Assembly: GCA_964444115.1 (NCBI GenBank)
Contig: CAYUFT010000016.1
Location: 1 to 29,770, forward strand
Reading direction: 5' to 3'
DNA length: 29,770 bases
DNA from: UBA349 sp964444115
GTDB taxonomy: Archaea; Methanobacteriota; Methanobacteria; Methanobacteriales; Methanobacteriaceae
In this document: positions 25,201 to 29,770 of the stretch, piece after piece
How the letters are laid out: each line of letters opens with the position of its first letter
Numbering within the stretch: the stretch's first letter is position 1
Notes under the pieces: generated by a model
The model's input: only the letters and a program-made list of their open reading frames with translations
Told to the model about the DNA's origin: nothing
Database searches by the model: none
Made by a program: the position numbers and the translations under genes

Positions 25201-25491
25201 ATCAATAAAACTATCAATTTGTTTTTGAAGATCTTCTTCAATATCATATTCTCTTGCAGCATCTTTTTGGTAGGGATCTATTCCATAAGCTACACCATTA
25301 TTTTTCTTTATGGCATAAGTTACTGGAAACAAACTTCTTCCTTTATATACTCCTATTTCTACGAATGTTTTAAAATTATTTCTTAAAACTAAGTAAGCCA
25401 TTAGATAAGTTTTATCTAATGCGCTACCTCCACCAAAATCAACAGGAATCAATTCAGTAATGTTAAATAATTCATCAAATAGGTCCATCAT
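22207..25491 (-). CDS. Multi-domain methyltransferase - coiled coil - repeat - GT2 - GT4-like protein
   Basis: A 1094-residue protein with at least four modules. Residues 1-~215 are a class I methyltransferase of the Methyltransf_24 kind (FVEIGVYKGRSL at 43-54, MLHIDGNHD at 142-150, IIVMDDIDW at 170-178). Residues ~222-312 are a coiled coil (ISNLESELNILNNQ, KKEIETLRRQVNIL). Residues ~355-446 hold two copies of the N-P-L-I-H-Y repeat shared with the protein encoded at 19064. Residues ~452-690 are a GT2 domain (KISVIVTSYNHEKYIKECID, the metal-binding AICEGDDYWTDPYKL near 540). Residues ~715-1090 look like a GT-B/GT4 transferase, with CFIAHRYTEKGVDKGYDVFI and FPTGCCTEAGLNKVAIF. It heads a four-gene operon; GGTG precedes the ATG. 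The mix of methylation, coiled coil and two transferases suggests chain extension plus capping by one enzyme, an inference. Confidence 0.87.
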   Translation of the reverse strand: MMDLFDELFNITELIPVDFGGGSALDKTYLMAYLVLRNNFKTFVEIGVYKGRSLFPVTYAIKKNNGVAYGIDPYQKDAAREYDIEEDLQKQIDSFIDETDFESIYQNVVQLKSDLGFKEHLEIIRKKSSESDLLFQDIKIDMLHIDGNHDTKHVLEDIKLYLPFLNYESIIVMDDIDWSSVKPAYEKLKETATVIFEAETYAILINSKISENEKNEYNFEIGTISEIVEKLIGYKELIENKNFTIDDMNTELLNRGNKISNLESELNILNNQSKSNKKEIETLRRQVNILNNNKKEIRNLESKISALSKSSNRNLSKNFKILFRDYLSEKTVRTGKLAKISKIPYLFILLKSKGNIKNAWTNIKGYLAINRLNLFDEHYYFNKNNNVLISGINPLIHYLYYGYLEGKNPNAIFDGEYYLNKNKDVKKSKMNPLIHYSLHGIKENRKTNNIKISVIVTSYNHEKYIKECIDSILMQKGIDFELIIGDDFSNDNTRKILEQYQKQHSDIINLLPSNENLGVTKNLKRCLEETSGKYIAICEGDDYWTDPYKLQKQAGFLEERENCALCFNSVLVFYEDNKKQKHIFQEKLTKTLFNTKDLILDNFIGNFSCCMYRSDIVKKLPEGLYEFFTVDWMFNIVCSEYGKIGFLNEPMSTYRVHDSGLWSGKENKSKFPQLIQLIDIYNEFLSFRYDFEFKKYQKRILKLQSQDSEFKKSEVQDIIILDDAFPHPLSAFRLQEYNSYLENFEKIKVYCNPISFPALNEKKSLETIIKNYETKYPQFIGKVERFNSNMVLRSKGIYTIFLNNAYNYIDFIDKYKIPFVFTLYPGGGFELNSEISDLKLKRVLSSPFFKKVIVTQKIVYDYLINNDFCKEDQIKEIFGVVTPLKLLETEYNDKKYYCKDKPTLDICFIAHRYTEKGVDKGYDVFIDVAQELCMKYKNIYFHVVGNFDESIIDITPIKDRINFYGPQLSDWFSEFYKDKDIILSPNIPFKISKGSFDGFPTGCCTEAGLNKVAIFCTDELNLNTAKYKNGEEIVIIPHDTQKILKIIENYYHDPEKLQAISELGHLKIKEIYNYEKQIEPRIKILEELIRAKNE

Positions 25492-25849
25492 TAAACACCA
25501 ATTATTAATTAATTTTTAGATTTATTTATGGTAATAATCTTAAAAACTGACTTTGGGTTATTTTGAGTCAGTTCTATAAATTTTATAATTAATTACCCTT
25601 TGAATTAAATTTAAGTATTTAAACCACATTTTGTAAGTAATTAGTATTATTCTCGTATTAGTTAGGCATAATTGTATTTAAGAAAACTATTAATCTTGAT
25701 ATATTAATAAAAATTTCTTAATTAATTATTTAGTATTCACTCTTATTATAAATTTATTAAACCTTTTTTGAATACTATTAAATAAAAATATTACTATATA
25801 TTCATATATCAAAAATATATTTAATTGGATAAATTAAAGGCGATTTCCC
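25492..25849. promoter_or_regulatory. Divergent intergenic region with inverted repeat AACTGACT/AGTCAGTT
   Basis: A 358-base AT-rich gap between the large glycan operon (minus) and a small unknown gene (plus). AACTGACT at 25545-25552 and AGTCAGTT at 25566-25573 form a perfect eight-base inverted repeat around 13 bases, 54-82 bases upstream of the minus-strand start codon, where its promoter or 5' leader must lie. A possible minus-strand TATA box is in the AT stretch at 25575-25590. The remainder shows only AT-rich runs and no credible open frame. For the plus-strand gene, TATA-like stretches occur near 25790-25820. Confidence 0.45.
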
Positions 25850-26116
25850 ATGAATAAAGAAAAATTAGAAAAATTAGAAAAAATATTGGAAAAGCGAGGG
25901 TGTAGTGTAGATCTTCATGCTAATGTTATGGAAATGACCTTTGAAAAAGATGAAGATGCGGAATGGTTTGAAAAAATAGTAGAGGCTAGCCCTGAAGATT
26001 CTGCAGTGTCTTGCTTGATGACTATGAAACGCTTAGGAAATAAAAAGTCTCGACACAGGTTTGTTTTCAATGTTACAGATATGGATAATTTCATTGACCT
26101 CATGGATGAGGACTAA
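25850..26116 (+). CDS. Conserved-looking small protein of unknown function
   Basis: An 88-residue acidic protein with no membrane segment. It starts with a charged helix (KEKLEKLEKILEKRGCSVDL), then EMTFEKDEDAEWFEKIVEAS, a stretch with two cysteines in total (C19, C55), a basic patch KRLGNKKSRHRF and an acidic end, DMDNFIDLMDED. The alternation looks like a small alpha/beta fold. I do not recognise the family. GGCGA lies about ten bases before the ATG. It is monocistronic: divergent from the large glycan operon and convergent with the GT2 gene that ends at 26232. Coding is supported by good codon periodicity, a plausible start and a terminator-like hairpin after the stop. Confidence 0.75.
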   Translation: MNKEKLEKLEKILEKRGCSVDLHANVMEMTFEKDEDAEWFEKIVEASPEDSAVSCLMTMKRLGNKKSRHRFVFNVTDMDNFIDLMDED

Positions 26117-26124
26117 AATCCAAC

Positions 26125-26167
26125 TTTTTTATATTATTGTTCTTTTATCAAATTAGTCCAATAATAT
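26125..26167. terminator. T-run and hairpin after small unknown gene
   Basis: T6 at 26125-26130 is followed by ATATTATTG (26131-26139) and its exact complement CAATAATAT (26159-26167), a nine-base-pair stem with a 19-base loop, in the 115-base gap between convergent genes. A bidirectional terminator is the simplest reading. Confidence 0.45.
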
Positions 26168-26231
26168 TTCTAGACTAAAAAATAAAATTATAAAAATTAG
26201 ATATTTAATATGATTTAGAAATTATTGGAAA

Positions 26232-27392
26232 TTAATCTTTTTTAAAGATAGTTCTAACATTTCGCAAGGGCTCTGTTATTTTCCAACTATTAGAGTCTTT
26301 TATTTCTTCAATTAATTTGTTTTTTATTGTTAATTCTCCTTCAAAAGCTATTTTTTGTTGTTTTAATTTTAATTCATAGGCCTTTGATTGTTGATGTAAT
26401 TTTTCTTTTATTTCTTTTTCTAAACTACTAATTTTTTCATATAATTCATATTCTTGATAAGTATTAGATTTCATAAAATTATTGAATATTATTTTATATG
26501 TTTCATTTAAGGTATTATAATCATCAGAATCCATTTTAGACAGGTCTTCTTTAATGAGTTCTAAGAATTCTTGCTTATATTCTTCTTCAACTTGACTATA
26601 GCGTAAAATAAATTCACTAATTTTAATATTCTGAAAAAAATCAAGGTATTCTGGACAATTTTCGCTTATAATTTTCTCATTTAAATTCTGAATAGGGACA
26701 ATGTCAAAAAATCTTTTATTACCCGTACTTATGAACGAACCTTGCCGATTTATTCGGTAGAAATATAAATATTCTCTAAGCAGAGAAACTTTCTGGGCCT
26801 TTAAATAAGATTCATAAAAAAAGGGATTATCTTCAAAATCCAGGCCTTCATAAAATTTAATATTATTCTCTTTTAAAAAACGGGCTTTGTAAAGTTTATT
26901 CCATGGTGTAACATTGATTTTAAATAAAAAATTTCCAGTTGCTTGATGATTAAAAACAGTATCATCAAAAGATTCATCAAAAGATTCTAAAGTAAAATAA
27001 GGTAAATTGTAAAGTAATTTCTGGTCCATTTCATCAAAAAGATGGGCTGAGCACATTACCATATCACTGTCATGTTTTTTAGCATTTTCATACAATTTTT
27101 CATACATCTGGGGCTCTATCCAGTCATCAGAATCTACAAATCCAATATATTCTCCAGTAACATAACTAAATGCTTTATTTCGGGCCGAAGCAATTCCACC
27201 ATTTTCTTTGCTGATTACTTTTATCCGATCATCTTTTTGAGCGAATTCTTCTAGAATTTGAAGAGATCCATCATTCACACATATGATCTCTATTTCAATA
27301 ATTGTTTGATTAATGACACTTTCTAAACATTGTTTAAGGTAATTTTCTACATTATAAACGGGCATTATTATAGATATTCTTGTATTATTCAT
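26232..27392 (-). CDS. GT2 glycosyltransferase with coiled coil and SWKITEPLR tail
   Basis: A 386-residue protein. Its GT2 domain has RISIIMPVYNVENYLKQCLE, IEIICVNDGS, GGIASARNKAF, the metal-binding YIGFVDSDDWIEPQMYEKL and the later EGLDFEDNPFFYESYLKA. The loop after N-D-G-S normally continues T-D-x-S before the helix L-x-I-L-E-x-F; here it goes straight to LQILEEF, about four residues short. The C-terminus is a coiled coil (SSLEKEIKEKLHQQSKAYEL) ending DSNSWKITEPLRNVR, the ending also seen at 16838-17998. ATG 27392 is preferred to TTG 27395; no good ribosome binding site is visible. It is a cluster outlier, separated from the main operon by a small unknown gene. Confidence 0.87.
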   Translation of the reverse strand: MNNTRISIIMPVYNVENYLKQCLESVINQTIIEIEIICVNDGSLQILEEFAQKDDRIKVISKENGGIASARNKAFSYVTGEYIGFVDSDDWIEPQMYEKLYENAKKHDSDMVMCSAHLFDEMDQKLLYNLPYFTLESFDESFDDTVFNHQATGNFLFKINVTPWNKLYKARFLKENNIKFYEGLDFEDNPFFYESYLKAQKVSLLREYLYFYRINRQGSFISTGNKRFFDIVPIQNLNEKIISENCPEYLDFFQNIKISEFILRYSQVEEEYKQEFLELIKEDLSKMDSDDYNTLNETYKIIFNNFMKSNTYQEYELYEKISSLEKEIKEKLHQQSKAYELKLKQQKIAFEGELTIKNKLIEEIKDSNSWKITEPLRNVRTIFKKD

Positions 27393-27541
27393 CAAGGCCA
27401 GCCCATTTTTAAATTTCTATTTTTTAGATTATTTATTAAATTTTTAATATTAGAATTAATTTGATAAATAAGCGTATTCTTGTTTATTAATAGATTAAAA
27501 TGACTATTATATATTAAAAATTTATTTAATATTTTAGTTTG

Positions 27542-27844
27542 TCATTTAAGCAAATTTTCTACTTTAATTGCAAATTCAAAGTCTAAATCAGTTAATCCAC
27601 CAATATCTTGATTATATATGCGGAGTTCAACTTTTCCAGCACCAATACTCATTTCAGGATCGTGATGAATCTCTTCTGCTATTTTACCTACTTTGACTGC
27701 AAATTGCATTGATTCTGCCAAGTCACTGAACTTGAAAATTCCAATGAGATGATTTGTTTCAGAAACATTCCACTTATTTAGTAGAGATGCTTTTTTTTCT
27801 ATTTCATCTGGTTTCAAGAGTTTTAATTTGTTCATAATAATCAT
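27542..27844 (-). CDS. Pterin-4a-carbinolamine-dehydratase-like protein
   Basis: A 100-residue protein of the PCD/DCoH family, which dehydrates 4a-hydroxytetrahydropterin. The fold signature is clear: NKWNVSETNHLIGIFKFSDL, then FAVKVGKIAEEIHHDPEMSI, then KVELRIYNQDIGGLTDLDFE and the final helix AIKVENLL. In characterised enzymes three histidines form the active site (H-H-P and a later T-H). Aligned by hand, only the first is kept here (H61); the second is D62 and the third is Q79. Either this archaeal branch uses other residues or it has a different job, such as protein binding or a methanopterin-related step. Start at 27844 or 27835 (both ATG); no ribosome binding site is evident for either. 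It is monocistronic. Confidence 0.85.
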   Translation of the reverse strand: MIIMNKLKLLKPDEIEKKASLLNKWNVSETNHLIGIFKFSDLAESMQFAVKVGKIAEEIHHDPEMSIGAGKVELRIYNQDIGGLTDLDFEFAIKVENLLK

Positions 27845-27965
27845 TTTAGTAGTTTCACATAGTTTAATCCGTTTAATAGATGTATTTTATAATTATATTA
27901 ATTAATGTTATTTTTAATAGTTTTATTATAACTTATTTTAATCATCGAAATTAATAAATCAATGG

Positions 27966-27979
27966 TGTATTATAATACA
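27966..27979. promoter_or_regulatory. Perfect 14-base palindrome over a probable TATA box
   Basis: TGTATTATAATACA is a perfect palindrome at 27966-27979, about 42 bases upstream of ATG 28021. Its centre, TTATAA, is where an archaeal TATA box would be expected for a transcript with a ~20-base leader. A second short hairpin, AGATT/AATCT around GATT, follows at 27985-27998. A T-G-T-A...T-A-C-A palindrome on the promoter is the usual form of an operator for a dimeric repressor. Confidence 0.5.
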
Positions 27980-28020
27980 ATATAAGATTGATTAATCTAT
28001 TTACAGATGAGGTGTTTTAT

Positions 28021-28380
28021 ATGTCACAAGAGATGGAGACTGTAACATTTAATAAAAAAAATAAATCTGATGATGCCCTAGAACAATTAATTGTTCCAGA
28101 AGAATTTGTAAGGGATTTGCATTATTCCAGTGAAAAACATCTCATGATCATGATCCGGGTCATGGGTGGAGATTCGGCCAGGGTTAGGGATTATTTCAAA
28201 GATAGTGAAGGAGAAACTTTTAGCATCAAAACCACACAAGGATTTGGAATGGATAAAATATCAAATGAGTTTATCCTAATTTCACTTTACATGGATGAAG
28301 GCCCTGCTTTATCAGTTGATATTGGTCAGGAACCGGCCATGGTACGTATATTGATGGATCTTGAAATCACAAATAATTAA
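28021..28380 (+). CDS. Small protein of unknown function
   Basis: A 119-residue soluble protein. After a polar N-terminus (MSQEMETVTFNKKNKSDDA) it alternates strands and turns: LIVPEEFVRDLHYSSEKHLM, MIRVMGGDSARVRDYFKD, TFSIKTTQGFGMDKISNEFI, LISLYMDEGPALSVDIGQEP and VRILMDLEITNN. This looks like a compact beta-rich or alpha/beta fold with no cysteines, metal motif or membrane segment. I do not recognise the family. The start is set at 28021 because GAGGTG at 28009-28014 is six bases upstream; an ATG at 27988 would place that site inside the gene. It has its own promoter with a palindrome (27966-27979) and converges with a pseudogene, with T-runs at 28384-28400 after the stop. Confidence 0.78.
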   Translation: MSQEMETVTFNKKNKSDDALEQLIVPEEFVRDLHYSSEKHLMIMIRVMGGDSARVRDYFKDSEGETFSIKTTQGFGMDKISNEFILISLYMDEGPALSVDIGQEPAMVRILMDLEITNN

Positions 28381-28433
28381 ATATTTTTTATAAATTTTTA
28401 AACATAGAAACACATTTACATGCCTATTTCCAT

Positions 28434-29269
28434 TTAATTATTCATTACTTCATAAGACCTAACATGATTCCAGGCCTTTTTATATTTTTTAAATCCATTT
28501 TTTGAAGAATATATGTCCATATTTTTCCTGGAAAATAGTTCTCTATCTTCACCTATGGGGCAAACTTTGATACAGATACCACAAGGACTCTTATATTTTT
28601 CTCTTAACTCTTTACTTCTCTTAGCACAGCTTATTTTATCGGTTAGTGGTAAATTATCCTTTTTTGGCTTTAAAGAGGACATGGCATTAACGGGGCAATA
28701 TTCAATACATTGCCCACATTTGGTGCATAGGTCTTCTCCAGATATTTCATCTGATTCTATTCTGCTGAGGTGAAAATGGAAGTAAATCTTACCCGAAGCC
28801 CATATTCTGGAGTTAAAATCATATTATTTTGACCAAAAGAACCCATTCCTGCCAGATAAGCAGCGTGGTGGCGGGAAAAGAAGGCCAGTGGTTTTTTAAG
28901 CAGTACTTTTATATCTCCATAACCATCCCTAGGTAAATAAATAGATGGGTATCCCTTTTGATTTAAAAATTCAGATAATTTCATAGGCCCTTAGAATCTA
29001 AAAGAGAATTAACGGTTTTATATAATTCATGGTAGTAAATAGAAGGGGCCGTTTCCACGATAGGTAGTTGTGCTGGAATTCCTATTACGATTACTGTTTT
29101 AGCTTCAGGATATATATTTTGAGCCAGAACTGTGGCGGAATCCAATCTTTAAATTTGTTAGGAAGCTCTTCTGGAGGATTTTCCCATCTTTTTACTTGAC
29201 TAAACCCTACTAAGATATACCTTGTCGGTGGCATTCTTTTAAAATTTCTTTTTTTAAGTGACTGACCAT
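28434..29269 (-). pseudogene. Epoxyqueuosine-reductase-like (QueG-type) iron-sulfur protein, frameshifted
   Basis: A decayed gene of ~270 residues that can be rebuilt across frames. From ATG 29269 it reads MVSHLKKEILKECHRQGIS and stops at 29210-29212; one base off, it goes on VGFSQVKRWENPPEELPNKF. Another frame gives YPEAKTVIVIGIP and SIYYHELYKTVNSLLDSKGL, then stop; another, YLAGMGSFGQNNMILTPEYG and GLRVRFTSIFTSAE, then TAG at about 28757. Restoring one base there gives CTKCGQCIEYCP and, near the end, CGICIKVCP, the two 4Fe-4S cluster motifs. These are family landmarks of QueG-like cobalamin/iron-sulfur reductases. At least four frame breaks make sequencing error an unlikely sole cause. Whether it made queuosine/archaeosine-related modifications or was a side branch of the family is unknown. 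Confidence 0.82.
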
Positions 29270-29348
29270 TCTAATTTTTCATTTTTTTTGTATTGATTAA
29301 AAAAATATTTAGTAATCAAAAGATTTATCTATATGTTTATCTGTATAT

Positions 29349-29366
29349 TATTAATTGCAATTAATA
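29349..29366. promoter_or_regulatory. Perfect 18-base palindrome upstream of the rRNA gene
   Basis: TATTAATTGCAATTAATA is perfectly self-complementary and continues imperfectly outward (one-base bulge) to about 29344-29370. It is about 350 bases before the 16S 5' end and 80 bases upstream of the pseudogene's old start codon on the other strand, so it could have served either transcript. Confidence 0.45.
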
Positions 29367-29413
29367 TATTTTTTATCTAAATTGTTTTTCACTCAAATTA
29401 ATTTTAAACATTG

Positions 29414-29438
29414 AATATTGCTCTGATTTTGCAATATT
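29414..29438 (+). promoter_or_regulatory. Hairpin AATATTGC/GCAATATT upstream of the rRNA leader
   Basis: AATATTGC at 29414-29421 and GCAATATT at 29431-29438 pair perfectly around a nine-base loop and are followed by a T-rich stretch. It shares the T-T-G-C/G-C-A-A core with the palindrome at 29349-29366. It may be an operator or a transcript end; strand is nominal. Confidence 0.35.
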
Positions 29439-29580
29439 TTCTAATAATTTTGTGTTTCTTTGAGTGTCGTGTATAGTATGTGCCACGATGCATAAGGCGT
29501 CGGCCGGAGTGCGATTTTTATCGTTCTATGAATGGCTGTTTTTCCGCATGTGGCTATATTTACAATTATTTAAATGAGAG

Positions 29581-29612
29581 CACAAACCTTTGCTTAGCAA
29601 GTAGTGTTTGTG
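29581..29612 (+). other. Stem-loop in the pre-16S leader
   Basis: CACAAAC at 29581-29587 pairs with GTTTGTG at 29606-29612, enclosing an inner stem TTGC (29590-29593) with GCAA (29597-29600) and a TTA loop. The two-tier stem lies 107 bases before the 16S 5' end. A further stem, GCCAC-ATGC (29482-29491) with GCAT-GTGGC (29546-29554), lies upstream. Both fit a folded rRNA leader. Confidence 0.45.
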
Positions 29613-29719
29613 TTTGATGTTGGTCATTTATGGTAGAATGTGGTGATATTTGGTATGTTTACTAAATAACTCCTTTTTAACATGTACAATTCTATACTTC
29701 CCAATATTTTATTATTAGC

Positions 29720-29770
29720 AAATCCGTTTGATCCTGGCGGAGGCTACTGCTATTGGGGTTCGATTAAGCC
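29720..29770 (+). rRNA. 16S ribosomal RNA, 5' end (partial)
   Basis: The last 50 bases contain TCCGTTTGATCCTGGCGGAG followed by CTACTGCTATTGGGGTTCGA and TTAAGCC, the conserved 5' end of archaeal 16S rRNA in the form remembered for Methanobacterium/Methanobrevibacter. The central TTTGATCCTGG forms the first helices and the universal pseudoknot. The mature 5' end should be near 29720. The gene runs off the right edge. It is read in the opposite direction to most of the glycan cluster. Confidence 0.95.

Larger units (their letters stand above)
29270..29719. other. rRNA operon upstream region and 16S leader
   Basis: About 450 bases without a gene, between the pseudogene and the 16S rRNA. The left half is AT-rich with an 18-base palindrome (29349-29366) and an eight-base-pair hairpin (29414-29438). 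From about 29461 to 29556 the DNA turns GC-rich (about 55 percent over 29481-29520, against roughly 25-30 percent around it), which in such genomes usually marks structured RNA. Two further stems lie at 29482-29554 and 29581-29612. I take the right half as the transcribed 5' leader of pre-16S rRNA. I cannot place the promoter with confidence. The 3' arm of the usual 16S processing stem would be outside the window. Confidence 0.5.

Noticed and set aside
28757..28984. Stand-alone 75-residue gene and a separate 82-residue ferredoxin-like gene at 28434-28682
   Set aside because: Both are pieces of one QueG-like protein in different frames; the cluster-binding cysteines between them are restored by a one-base change.
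29461..29719. Possible SRP (7S) RNA gene, since it is linked to rRNA in some Methanobacteriales
   Set aside because: The region is too AT-rich overall and I cannot find the conserved SRP core or a long closing helix; a 16S leader explains it better.
1..29770. CRISPR array, insertion sequence, prophage or defence island
   Set aside because: No regularly spaced repeats, transposase, integrase, nuclease or restriction genes were seen.

Overview
The window reads as chromosomal DNA of a methanogenic archaeon of the order Methanobacteriales, most likely Methanobacterium or a close relative. The main evidence is the 5' end of a 16S rRNA gene at the right edge (from about 29720), whose first ~50 bases have the archaeal form I remember for Methanobacterium and Methanobrevibacter. 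Low-GC DNA, GGAG/GAGG/GGTGA ribosome binding sites, oligo-T gene ends and archaeal-style AT-rich promoters agree with this. The genus is inferred from memory, not from a search.

Left edge (1-1447): the end of a soluble flavodoxin-like gene, a membrane-anchored flavodoxin-like protein and a MarR-type regulator, all on the plus strand.

Middle (1588-25491): about 24 kb of surface-polysaccharide genes, mostly on the minus strand. It holds a polyprenyl-phosphate sugar transferase that would start chains, several GT2 glycosyltransferases, a membrane O-acyltransferase, an ABC-type polysaccharide exporter (permease plus ATPase), and the complete dTDP-L-rhamnose pathway. rfbB stands alone; rfbD, a glycosyltransferase, rfbA and rfbC form a run. 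Also present are a UDP-glucuronate/UDP-glucose epimerase-like protein and a second operon with an aminotransferase and an acyltransferase, probably for an N-acylated 4-amino-4,6-dideoxy sugar. Three plus-strand genes are inserted: a DXD glycosyltransferase, an FkbM methyltransferase and a coiled-coil methyltransferase. The standout gene is a 1094-residue protein joining methyltransferase, coiled coil, repeat, GT2 and GT4-like modules. No Wzx flippase or Wzy polymerase is visible, so the simplest model is lipid-linked synthesis in the cytoplasm, modification, then ABC export.

Right edge (25850-29770): a small unknown gene, one more GT2 glycosyltransferase, a pterin-carbinolamine-dehydratase-like gene with altered active-site residues, a second small unknown gene with a palindrome over its probable promoter, a badly frameshifted epoxyqueuosine-reductase-like pseudogene, and a structured leader running into the 16S rRNA gene.

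I see no CRISPR array, tRNA, insertion sequence, integrase or recognisable defence system. The best candidates for something new are the multi-domain methyltransferase/glycosyltransferase protein with its shared repeat module, and the palindromes near the rRNA leader and the small orphan gene.
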